Part shown: piece by piece, positions 1-6,797 of the stretch
Layout of the letters: every line of letters begins with the position of its first letter
Numbering within the stretch: position 1 is the first letter of the stretch
Source of the DNA: Thioalkalivibrio sp.
GTDB lineage: Bacteria > Pseudomonadota > Gammaproteobacteria > Ectothiorhodospirales > Ectothiorhodospiraceae
Assembly (NCBI GenBank): GCA_007120575.1
Contig: SKNJ01000046.1
Span: forward strand, 1-14,759
Direction: 5' to 3'
Length of the DNA stretch: 14,759 nt
The notes under the pieces: model-generated
What the model saw: only the letters and a program-made list of their open reading frames with translations
Databases searched by the model: none
Told to the model about the DNA's origin: nothing
Program-made: the position numbers and the translations under genes

Positions 1-464
1 CGCCGTTCGGAGGGTTTCGCCTCCGCAACCGGGGCGTGCCCACCCGGCGCACTGACCGACCGCGCCCGACTGCGCGACAGACTGCGCACACGACGGCGCA
101 GCAGCATGCGCGCACTGTCCTCGTCGCCAGCCATGTCGCTGAAGCGCTTCGGCAGGAAGTCGACTGCACCCGCCTCCAGCGCGTCCAGGGTCGCCTGGGC
201 ACCCTCGGTCGTCAGGCTGGAGAACATCAGGATCGGCCGCGGATTCTCGGCCATGATCTTGCGCACCGCGGTGATGCCGTCCATCACCGGCATCTCGATG
301 TCCATGGTCACCACATCGGGGTCCAGCTCCCGCACCGCCTGGATGGCCTGTTCGCCATTCTCGGCAGTTCCGACCACCTCGATACCGGCATCCGCGTTCA
401 GGAGTTCCGCGATCCGACGTCGGAAAAATCCCGAATCGTCGACGACCAGAACCTTTACCGGCAT
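1..464 (-). CDS. cheB: CheB, chemotaxis protein-glutamate methylesterase/response regulator (partial, C-terminus outside window)
   Basis: CheB removes methyl groups from (and deamidates) chemoreceptor glutamates when phosphorylated by CheA, giving adaptation. The window holds the first 154 codons: a full receiver domain (about residues 1-125) with the acidic pair D9/D10, phospho-acceptor D55 in [13 protein letters not shown]82/S83 at the switch position, and invariant K106 in FLPK. After it come an Arg/Ser-rich stretch and the start of the interdomain linker. The phrase GAVDFLPK and the FSSLTTEGA segment are typical of CheB rather than of a stand-alone CheY. The methylesterase domain lies beyond the left edge, so its catalytic triad cannot be checked. 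The ATG follows the cheA stop by 2 bp, with an AGGG/GAAG ribosome-binding stretch inside the end of cheA, so translation is probably coupled to cheA. No base or codon oddity is seen. Confidence 0.93.
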   Translation of the reverse strand, partial: MPVKVLVVDDSGFFRRRIAELLNADAGIEVVGTAENGEQAIQAVRELDPDVVTMDIEMPVMDGITAVRKIMAENPRPILMFSSLTTEGAQATLDALEAGAVDFLPKRFSDMAGDEDSARMLLRRRVRSLSRSRARSVSAPGGHAPVAEAKPSER

Positions 465-466
465 CT

Positions 467-2602
467 TCAACCCTCGCTTGGACGTGTGGCGCGGACTTGT
501 CGCCCGCCCATCTGTAATTGACGTGTCAACAGGGAGACCAGATCGGACACGTCCAGGATCAGCGCAATACCGCCATCCCCCGTGATCGTGGCGCCGGCAA
601 GTCCCTTTACCCCCTGGAGGTTCTGACCCAGAGGCTTGATGACCACCTCTTCCTGGCCCACCAGGCCATCCACCACCAGGCCTACCTTGCGGTCCGCGGT
701 ATGCACCACCACCACATGTGCCTCCTTGCGGGCCTCGGGGATTTTTCCGGGCTTCAGCCAGCGCAGCAGGTAATGGATCGGCAGCGCCTGATTGCGCACC
801 ACAATGACTTCCTGTTCATCGACGTAATGGGTCTTGGTCAGATCAAGATCCAGGATCTCCGAGACCGCCGCCAGCGGGATAGCAAAGCGCCGTCCATCGA
901 GAATCACCATCAGCGCAGGCAGGATGGCCAGCGTCAGCGGCAGCTTCACCCGCAGCGTAGTCCCCACGCCGATCTCGGAATCGATGTCGATGGTCCCGTT
1001 GAGCTGGGAGATCTTGGTCTTCACGACGTCCATGCCGACCCCGCGCCCTGACACGTCGGAGATCTCGGTCTTGGTCGAGAACCCGGCCATGAAGATCACG
1101 TTGAAGGCCTCGCGGTCGGTCATGCGTTCGGCCATCGCCGGTTCCATCAGACCCTTTTCCACTACCTTGCGGCGCAGTGCCTGCGGATCCATGCCACCGC
1201 CATCATCCTTGATCAACAAAGCGATGTGATCACCTTCCTGCGCCGCACCCAGCACCACCGTACCCTTGCGCGGCTTCCCGGCCGCCTCGCGTACATCGGG
1301 TGTTTCGACCCCGTGATCCACCGCGTTGCGAACCAGATGCACCAGCGGATCCGACAGGGCCTCGACCAGGTTCTTGTCGAGGTCGGTATCCTCGCCGAAG
1401 ATCTCGAGTTCGATCTCCTTTCCGAGGTTGCGTGACAGGTCGCGGATCACGCGCGGGAACCGGTTGAAGACCTTTTTCACCGGCTGCATGCGGGTCTTCA
1501 TCACCGAAGTCTGGAGATCCGAGGTCACCAGTGCGAGGGAACTGATGGCCTTGCCAAGCTCGTCGTCCACGTTCTGCGAACGCAGCATGCTCAACCGGTT
1601 ACGCACCAGCACCAGTTCGCCGACCAGATTCATGATCTCGTCCAGGCGCTCGGTGTCCACACGCACCGAGGTCTCGCCCTGCGGGGCTGCGCGCTGGGCA
1701 CCATCACCCCCCGCCGCGCCGCCCCCGCTGGCACGCGCACCGTCTCCGGCAGCGGGTGCCTTTTCGGGTTCCACTGGCTTGTCCGCCGGGGCAGGAGTCG
1801 CTTCCGCCTCCGGGGGCGCCGGCGCGGCCGCGCCCCCGGAGGGGTCTACATCCTTCGGAGGGACAGCACCGGTAGCCGCGGGCCCTGCTCCCTTCGCCTG
1901 CAATTCGTCGAGCAGATTTTCGAACTCGTCGTCGGAGATCAGATCGCCACTACGACCTTCATCGGCGCCCGCCGGCGCAGTCGGCTCCACGTTATCGGCG
2001 GTCGCCGGGGCAGGCGCCGCGTCCCCGTGCAGGGTATCCAGCAAGGCCTCGAATTCGTCGTCGGTAATCTCGTCGCCCGCACCCACCATGTCGCCACCGC
2101 CGGCGCCCGTATCGGCAGACGGTACCGGCTCGGGCTCGGGTTCTGGTACCGGGTCGGGCTCGGGTCCCGGTTCCGGGGGCGGCGTGGCGGCTCCGGTCTC
2201 CCCCGCGGCATCTTCGTTGTTCGCCATGCGCCGCAGGTTCTCGACCAGTTCATCGTCGGCGGGCGTGGGGTCCACGCCGGAACGCAGATCCCCGAACATC
2301 ACGTTCAGGGTATCCAGCACGCGCAACATCGTATCCATCAAGTGGCCATCCACCCGCCGTTCGCCATTGCGCAGCAGGTTGAAGACGTCCTCGGCGTGAT
2401 GGCAGACCGTCACCAGCGGGTTCAGGCTCAGGAAGCCCGCTCCGCCCTTGATGGTGTGAAAACTGCGAAAAACCGCGTTCAGAAGATCACGGTCGTCCGG
2501 ATTCTGCTCCAGGTCGATCAACTGCTCGTTGAGCCCGTCGAGCAGCTCTCCAGCCTCGATCAGGAAGTCCTGGAGGATTTCGTCGTTGGGGTCGATGGCC
2601 AT
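467..2602 (-). CDS. cheA: CheA, chemotaxis histidine kinase
   Basis: CheA autophosphorylates under receptor and CheW control and passes phosphate to CheY and CheB. It has 711 residues. Domains in order: P1/HPt (about 1-105) with phospho-histidine H49 in [11 protein letters not shown]; a long Pro/Ala/Glu-rich linker (about 120-310) with two copies of a DDEFE..LLD motif (177-193 and 220-235) and no clearly folded P2 domain; P3 dimerisation (about 311-375); P4 HATPase (about 376-555) with N box [10 protein letters not shown] at 422-431, G1 box DDGGGMD at 466-472 and [10 protein letters not shown] at 518-527; P5 CheW-like regulatory domain (about 556-695). All kinase motifs look intact. The start is preceded by GGAG about 8 nt upstream. 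It lies 50 bp after cheZ and 2 bp before cheB. The lack of a folded P2 resembles polar-flagellar CheA proteins of Pseudomonas and Vibrio type (from memory). Confidence 0.97.
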   Translation of the reverse strand: MAIDPNDEILQDFLIEAGELLDGLNEQLIDLEQNPDDRDLLNAVFRSFHTIKGGAGFLSLNPLVTVCHHAEDVFNLLRNGERRVDGHLMDTMLRVLDTLNVMFGDLRSGVDPTPADDELVENLRRMANNEDAAGETGAATPPPEPGPEPDPVPEPEPEPVPSADTGAGGGDMVGAGDEITDDEFEALLDTLHGDAAPAPATADNVEPTAPAGADEGRSGDLISDDEFENLLDELQAKGAGPAATGAVPPKDVDPSGGAAAPAPPEAEATPAPADKPVEPEKAPAAGDGARASGGGAAGGDGAQRAAPQGETSVRVDTERLDEIMNLVGELVLVRNRLSMLRSQNVDDELGKAISSLALVTSDLQTSVMKTRMQPVKKVFNRFPRVIRDLSRNLGKEIELEIFGEDTDLDKNLVEALSDPLVHLVRNAVDHGVETPDVREAAGKPRKGTVVLGAAQEGDHIALLIKDDGGGMDPQALRRKVVEKGLMEPAMAERMTDREAFNVIFMAGFSTKTEISDVSGRGVGMDVVKTKISQLNGTIDIDSEIGVGTTLRVKLPLTLAILPALMVILDGRRFAIPLAAVSEILDLDLTKTHYVDEQEVIVVRNQALPIHYLLRWLKPGKIPEARKEAHVVVVHTADRKVGLVVDGLVGQEEVVIKPLGQNLQGVKGLAGATITGDGGIALILDVSDLVSLLTRQLQMGGRQVRATRPSEG
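1898..2074 (-). repeat. Duplicated DDEFE-LLD motif encoded in cheA
   Basis: Two copies of an acidic amphipathic motif lie 43 residues apart in the CheA linker: [16 protein letters not shown] at 178-193 (DNA 2024-2071) and [15 protein letters not shown] at 221-235 (DNA 1898-1942). They are joined by an Ala/Pro/Gly spacer. Conservation inside low-complexity sequence suggests selected docking peptides. Confidence 0.75.
2120..2182 (-). repeat. Pro-Glu repeat region in the CheA linker
   Basis: Codons for residues 141-161 of CheA give a run of Pro-Glu and Pro-Asp/Gly units, and the DNA is a degenerate hexanucleotide array (GGCTCG/GGTTCC-like on the plus strand). Such a tract may vary in length by slippage without breaking the frame when whole units change. 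It is unlikely to have its own function beyond spacing P1 from the rest. Confidence 0.6.
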
Positions 2603-2652
2603 TCGGTCTCTCCATTCCGGTGACGCTTGCCGTTCAGTCTCGTGGCGCGGAT

Positions 2653-3426
2653 CTAGAAGCCCAGGCTGGACAGCAGATCATCCACCTCGTCCTGACCTTG
2701 AACGACCTCCGCGGCGGAATCTTGAGTCTTCGGAACGCTCGGGCCATGCCCGCGCCGATCGGCTTCGCGATCCTCCTCGGTTGGAGGGTGGCCTTCCGCC
2801 GCCTCCATGGACTCCATCCGGCCACTGGACAGGCGAATCAGGCTGACCAGGTTTTCCTCCAGGTCCGTCACCAATTGAATGACCCGACGGATCACCTGCC
2901 CGGTGATGTCCTGATAGCTTTGCGCCATCAGCACCTCCGACAGCAGGCGGCGCAATTCCTCGGTGTCCTCGCCGGCACGGGCAAAGAACGTATCCAGTTC
3001 ACGAGCGAAATCGCGAAATTCCTCCACCGAAAGCTGACGATTGCGAAACCGGGTCCACTGTGTGGTCAGGGCACCGGCCTGCTTGCTGAACTCCTCGGCG
3101 ATCGGGAGACTTGACTCGATCGCATTCAGGGTGTCATGGGCCGCCTGCTCGGTCATGGTCACCACGTAGTTCAGGCGTTCCTTCGCGTCGGGGATCTCCG
3201 CCTGGGTCAGCTCCACCAGCCGCGAATCACCGCGGAAGCTCTGCAGCGCCTCGTGCAGATCGCGCGTGAGCTTGCCGACCTCCTCGAACAACTCGCGTTC
3301 GTACGGTAGCGACAGTTGCTGTACCAGCCCGCGCGCCCCGATGTCGTCACCGGCCTCCAGGCTCGCAACGAGTTCGCGGGCCAGATCCAGCTGGTCCTGG
3401 GTTGGCGGATATTCCTGTTCAGTCAT
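2653..3426 (-). CDS. cheZ: CheZ, CheY-phosphate phosphatase
   Basis: CheZ accelerates dephosphorylation of CheY-P and so ends the switch signal. It has 257 residues and is mostly helical, as the family requires for its long dimeric four-helix bundle. The catalytic signature AQSYQDITGQVI is at 168-179; D173 and Q177 match D143 and Q147 of E. coli CheZ, the glutamine being the residue inserted into the CheY active site. The last residues, QDEVDDLLSSLGF, form the conserved C-terminal CheY-tethering helix, joined by a flexible charged linker (about 200-243). The ATG has an AGAGG ribosome-binding site 6 nt upstream. It lies between cheY (101-bp gap) and cheA (50-bp gap). CheZ is found mainly in beta- and gammaproteobacteria, which supports the taxonomic reading. 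Confidence 0.96.
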   Translation of the reverse strand: MTEQEYPPTQDQLDLARELVASLEAGDDIGARGLVQQLSLPYERELFEEVGKLTRDLHEALQSFRGDSRLVELTQAEIPDAKERLNYVVTMTEQAAHDTLNAIESSLPIAEEFSKQAGALTTQWTRFRNRQLSVEEFRDFARELDTFFARAGEDTEELRRLLSEVLMAQSYQDITGQVIRRVIQLVTDLEENLVSLIRLSSGRMESMEAAEGHPPTEEDREADRRGHGPSVPKTQDSAAEVVQGQDEVDDLLSSLGF

Positions 3427-3463
3427 TTGCAGCCTCTCGATGCCCGCGGTCCTGGCGGCCCGG

Positions 3464-3484
3464 ACGGTCGGCGTACGGTCGCCG
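3464..3484. repeat. Short direct and inverted repeats in the cheY-cheZ gap
   Basis: The 101-bp gap between cheY and cheZ contains ACGGTCG twice, 11 bp apart (3464-3470 and 3475-3481), and the small dyad CGGCG-N6-CGCCG (3469-3484). In the mRNA the dyad would form a 5-bp hairpin about 45-60 nt before the cheZ start. It is too short to be called a terminator, and no T-run follows. Confidence 0.35.
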
Positions 3485-3527
3485 CAACAACCTGTCGCTA
3501 CCGCGCCCGTCCGTTGTTTTTTGACGC

Positions 3528-3920
3528 TTAGCCCTGCGCTTCAATACGTTCGAAGATCTTCTCGATCTTTTCCCTCAGCGTCTCCGCAGTGAACGGCTTC
3601 ACGACGTATCCGTTCACGCCGGCCTCGGCCGCCTCGACGATCTGGTCCCGCTTGGCTTCCGCCGTCACCATCAGCACGGGCAGGGTCTTCAGCTTGTTGT
3701 CCGCACGTACCGCCTTGAGCAGATCAATGCCGGGCATGTTCGGCATGTTCCAGTCGGTAATCAGGAAGTCGAAATCCCCATTTTGCAGCATCGGCAGCGC
3801 CGTACTGCCGTCGTCGGCTTCCTGGGTATTGTTGAAGCCGAGATCACGCAGGAGATTCTTGATGATGCGCCGCATCGTGGAAAAGTCGTCCACGATGAGG
3901 ATTTTCATTCCCTTGTCCAC
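3528..3920 (-). CDS. cheY: CheY, chemotaxis response regulator (GTG start)
   Basis: CheY is the single-domain receiver that carries phosphate from CheA to the flagellar switch, binding the FliM N-terminus. It has 130 residues. Numbering from the GTG, the acidic pair is D11/D12, the phospho-acceptor D56 in FLITDWNMP, the switch residues T86 (MVTAEAK) and Y105, and the conserved lysine K108 in VVKPF. The reading frame stays open upstream to 3983. I chose GTG at 3918-3920 because CCGGAG lies exactly 6 nt before it. The internal ATG at 3908 (MKILIV) has purines directly against it with no proper spacing, and Vibrio CheY also has four residues before MKILIV. The start lies 26 bp after the fliA stop, and no separate promoter was found, so cotranscription with fliA is likely. 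Confidence 0.95.
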   Translation of the reverse strand: MDKGMKILIVDDFSTMRRIIKNLLRDLGFNNTQEADDGSTALPMLQNGDFDFLITDWNMPNMPGIDLLKAVRADNKLKTLPVLMVTAEAKRDQIVEAAEAGVNGYVVKPFTAETLREKIEKIFERIEAQG

Positions 3921-3926
3921 GCTAAA

Positions 3927-3932
3927 CTCCGG
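3927..3932 (-). promoter_or_regulatory. Ribosome-binding site deciding the cheY GTG start
   Basis: CCGGAG lies 6 nt before GTG at 3920, while the ATG at 3908 has no properly spaced site. This favours a CheY with four extra residues before MKILIV. Confidence 0.7.
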
Positions 3933-3946
3933 GGTCGATGGTATGT

Positions 3947-4705
3947 CTAGAATAACTGCAAAGCAGTCCCGTCTTCGAGCCACGAGCCCATCCGGGCACG
4001 CAGGCGGATCACCGCCTGGCTGCGTATCTGACTAACGCGCGACTCGGTCACCCCGAGTACCGCGCCAATCTCGCGCAGGTTGAGTTCCTCGATGTAGTAC
4101 AGCGACAGGACCAGGCGTTCGCGCTCGGGCAAATCGCCGAGCGCCGTCGCCAGTTCCTCGCGGAACTCGCCGGCCTCCATCCGCCCGGCGGGCGATACCT
4201 CCTGGCCCTCGATCACACGATCCGCGTCACCGCCCTCGCCACCCAGATCATCCAGGGCAAACAGGTGGGCACCGGCATGGTCCTGCAACATCTCGTAATA
4301 CTGGTCGATCGGGACACCAAGCACCGCCGCGACTTCGCTGCCGCGCGCGGCCCTGCCCTCGCGGGCCTCCACGGTCTGAATCGCCTCGGCGATCTTGCGA
4401 CTGTTGCGATGTACCGAACGCGGGGTCCAGTCGGAGCGTCGCAGCTCGTCGATCATCGCCCCCCGGATACGGATCCCGGCATAGGTGGCGAAGGTCGCGC
4501 CCTGCCCGCCCTCGAACTGACGCGCCGCCTCCAGCAGCCCCACCATGCCGGCCTGAATGAGATCATCGACCTGCACCGAGGATGGCAGCCGGGCCATCAG
4601 GTGATGCGCGATACGGTGCACCAGCTCGACGTGATCGGCGATCCGCTGCTCGTGGCCGCCGACCGGGTTCTGGTAATCGGAGAGTCGGTTGCGCGTGTTC
4701 ATCAT
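3947..4705 (-). CDS. fliA: FliA, flagellar sigma factor sigma-28
   Basis: FliA directs RNA polymerase to late flagellar genes (flagellin, motor and chemotaxis promoters) and is held inactive by FlgM until the hook is finished. It has 252 residues from the first of two adjacent ATGs (4705 and 4702). Region 2 spans about 20-95, with [21 protein letters not shown] and the -10-recognition helix around [18 protein letters not shown], followed by the family hallmark DWTPRSVHR (92-100). Region 3 spans about 100-170. Region 4 (about 180-240) has the helix-turn-helix [20 protein letters not shown]. The first ATG overlaps the flhG stop as ATGA, suggesting coupling; the second ATG has slightly better spacing from AGAG, so the start may be 3 bp shorter. 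The frame is open upstream, but that stretch is the antisense-free shadow of flhG. No anti-sigma gene is in the window. Confidence 0.95.
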   Translation of the reverse strand: MMNTRNRLSDYQNPVGGHEQRIADHVELVHRIAHHLMARLPSSVQVDDLIQAGMVGLLEAARQFEGGQGATFATYAGIRIRGAMIDELRRSDWTPRSVHRNSRKIAEAIQTVEAREGRAARGSEVAAVLGVPIDQYYEMLQDHAGAHLFALDDLGGEGGDADRVIEGQEVSPAGRMEAGEFREELATALGDLPERERLVLSLYYIEELNLREIGAVLGVTESRVSQIRSQAVIRLRARMGSWLEDGTALQLF

Positions 4706-5526
4706 GCGCTCTGCAACATGCGTTCGACAAAAAAGCCCATGCCGCCATGAGCCTGCCCTCCCACCGGCCACCGATCGACGGTGCGCGCGAGCTCGGCAAA
4801 CGCCTTGCCCGCCGGGCTGCCGGGATACTCCCGGACCACCGGCGCACGTTTCTGCACCGCCTTGCGCAGGTGCTCGTCGAGCGGCACGAAGCCAACCAGG
4901 TCCAGCACCACCTCGGGCAGATAGTTCGCACACACGGCCATCAGCTTCTTCTGCACCCGTTCGGCCCCGGCGCGATCCGCCACCATGTTCGCCACCAGCC
5001 GGAAGCGCCGCATGCCATGGTCGCGGTTCAGCACCTTGATCAGGGCATAGGCGTCGGTAATCGAGGCGGGTTCGTCGCAGACCACCACCAGGGTTTCCTG
5101 CACCGCCTGACAGAACGTCGTCACTGACTCCTGCACCCCCGCCGCCGTATCCACCACCAGCACGTCCAGCGGACGCGAATAGGCGCTGAAGGCATGGATC
5201 AGACCGGCATGCTCGGCCGGCGTCAGATTGGCCATGGTTGCGATCCCGGAGGCCGAGGGCACCACCCGCACCCCTTCCGGCCCCTCAATCAGGATGTCTT
5301 CGAGGCCGTCGACCGCGCCGTTAACCAGATCATGCAACGTGCGTTCCGGGCGCAGACCCAGCAGCACGTCGACGTTGGCCAGGCCCAGATCGGCGTCGAA
5401 CAGCATCACCTCGCGCCCCAGCCGAGCCAGGGCCACCGACAGGTTCACCGATACGTTGGTCTTGCCGACACCACCCTTGCCGGATGCGACCGCGATAACC
5501 TTCAGGGGTTTGTTAGTGCGTGGCAT
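4702..5526 (-). CDS. flhG: FlhG/FleN, MinD-like ATPase controlling flagellar number
   Basis: FlhG is a membrane-associated ParA/MinD-family ATPase that limits flagellar number, works against FlhF and, in Pseudomonas (as FleN), restrains the activator FleQ. It has 274 residues. It shows the deviant Walker A motif SGKGGVGKT at 15-23, the switch I region FDADLGLANVD at 43-53, and the Walker B-type VVDTAAG at 124-130. DEPASITDAYALIKVLNRDHG at 151-171 is characteristic of the FleN group. The C-terminal tail (about 261-274, [14 protein letters not shown]) looks amphipathic, as expected for the membrane-targeting helix. No DQAxxLR motif, which activates FlhF in Bacillus-type FlhG, is visible near the N-terminus. 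The ATG has AAGGGA 5 nt upstream and overlaps the end of flhF by 14 bp; its own stop overlaps the fliA start. Confidence 0.95.
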   Translation of the reverse strand: MPRTNKPLKVIAVASGKGGVGKTNVSVNLSVALARLGREVMLFDADLGLANVDVLLGLRPERTLHDLVNGAVDGLEDILIEGPEGVRVVPSASGIATMANLTPAEHAGLIHAFSAYSRPLDVLVVDTAAGVQESVTTFCQAVQETLVVVCDEPASITDAYALIKVLNRDHGMRRFRLVANMVADRAGAERVQKKLMAVCANYLPEVVLDLVGFVPLDEHLRKAVQKRAPVVREYPGSPAGKAFAELARTVDRWPVGGQAHGGMGFFVERMLQSA

Positions 5527-6763
5527 AGCGTCCCTTTCCGACCGGCCGAATCATCTCCAGGGCGGCATTATCGCCGGGATTCCCCGCTCCCGGAACCATA
5601 CGACCTGCGGGCGTCGCGCGCGAGCCCTGGTTCCGCACCTCCCATTCCTCGCCGACTTCGGCGTCCGGGCTCGCGCGTTCCTGCAGCGCCAGCCGCGTGA
5701 GGTATCCCGTATCCACCCGGTGAAAATCCTCGCCGATGCGCTGACCATTGCTCACAAAGCTCAACCCGAGATGCTGATCGAGCAACACCGAAAGCGTCTC
5801 GCCGAGCTGTTCGGTCTCGTCCAGTTTGGTCAGCACCAGGGCTGCCGGCTCGGTCACCCGGAAGGCCTCCAGCACCCGGCGCAACGCCATGCCCTGGGTG
5901 GCGGCCGAGACCACCAGCCAGGTCTCCGTGCGCACCCCCTCGGGGACTCCCTGGAACAGCGGTTCATCAGCCACCGCTCGCGGGGCCTGGCCCGCCGTGT
6001 CCACCAGAATCAGGTGTCCGGCCTCGGCACGCGCTGCCAGCTCGCGCAGCTCGCGCCGATGGCTCAACACGCGGAGTTGGGTGCCGGCCATCTGCGCAAA
6101 CGCCTGCAACTGGCGGGTCGCCCCAATCCGCTGGCTATCCAGCGTTACCAGGGTCACCGAATCTGCCCCCATCCGGCGAATCTGGCGCAGTGCGATCCGT
6201 GCCAGGGTGGTGGTCTTGCCGACCCCGGTCGGACCCGCCATCGCCAGCATCCCGCCCTCGTCAAGGATCGACGTACCCGCGGTTGCAATGGCCCCGGACA
6301 GACGCGCGCGCAAGCGTTCCCAGGCCTGTTCCGGGGTGCTGTCGTCGAGGATGCTGCCCGCCAGGCTCCGCGCCAGCGCCTCGCTGAATCCGCAATCCAC
6401 CAGGCGGGCCTTGCATTCCGCCGCCAGCGGGTGCCGCGCCGCCCAGCGGGCTGCCTCGTTATCCGCGTTCTGGCGGGTCAGCAGGCTGCGCAGGTCGCGC
6501 AACTCCTGACGCATCGCCCCGATCTCCGGATCCGCCGGCCAGGCTGCTTTGCTCGCGGGTGCCTGCCCGCGGATTCCGGCATCCATCACGGCCTCCTGAT
6601 GCCGGGTCTCCTCACCGGGACTACCATCCTCCAGCGCCGCCACCACCTCGAGCATGCCTTCCACACGCCGGCTGGAAAGGATAACCGCGTCCTCGCCCTG
6701 CTGCTCGCGTACCTGACGCATGGCATCACGCATGTCGCGGGCCCGATATCGTCTGACATTCAT
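5513..6763 (-). CDS. flhF: FlhF, SRP-type GTPase for polar flagellar placement
   Basis: FlhF is an SRP-family GTPase that marks the cell pole where the flagellum is built. It has 416 residues. An N-terminal B domain (MNVRRYRARDMRDAMRQVRE onward) is followed by a variable linker (about 45-105) and the NG domains (about 105-360). The G1 P-loop is AGPTGVGKTTT at 176-186, the SRP-type DSQRIGA motif is at 209-215, G3 is DTAGQ at 255-259 and G4 is TKLDE at 312-316. After the last NG helix (around LALQER, 358-363) a tail of about 53 residues, Gly/Pro/charge-rich, runs to the stop; its role is unknown. The start at 6763 is supported by AGGAG 8 nt upstream and by family alignment; the longer open frame to 6823 would overlap flhA. 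It lies 34 bp after flhA and overlaps flhG by 14 bp. Confidence 0.94.
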   Translation of the reverse strand: MNVRRYRARDMRDAMRQVREQQGEDAVILSSRRVEGMLEVVAALEDGSPGEETRHQEAVMDAGIRGQAPASKAAWPADPEIGAMRQELRDLRSLLTRQNADNEAARWAARHPLAAECKARLVDCGFSEALARSLAGSILDDSTPEQAWERLRARLSGAIATAGTSILDEGGMLAMAGPTGVGKTTTLARIALRQIRRMGADSVTLVTLDSQRIGATRQLQAFAQMAGTQLRVLSHRRELRELAARAEAGHLILVDTAGQAPRAVADEPLFQGVPEGVRTETWLVVSAATQGMALRRVLEAFRVTEPAALVLTKLDETEQLGETLSVLLDQHLGLSFVSNGQRIGEDFHRVDTGYLTRLALQERASPDAEVGEEWEVRNQGSRATPAGRMVPGAGNPGDNAALEMIRPVGKGRYATH

Positions 6764-6797
6764 CGTTTTGTCTCCTGTGCCACTTGCCGGGACGCCC

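Noticed and set aside
3427..3527. Sigma-28 promoter in the cheY-cheZ gap (TCAAA followed by GCGGTAG)
   Set aside because: The -10 part does not match GCCGATAA, with only about three of seven positions correct.
4706..4933. N-terminal extension of the FliA frame into flhG
   Set aside because: The extension lacks sigma-factor similarity, overlaps flhG, and the ATGA junction gives a natural start.
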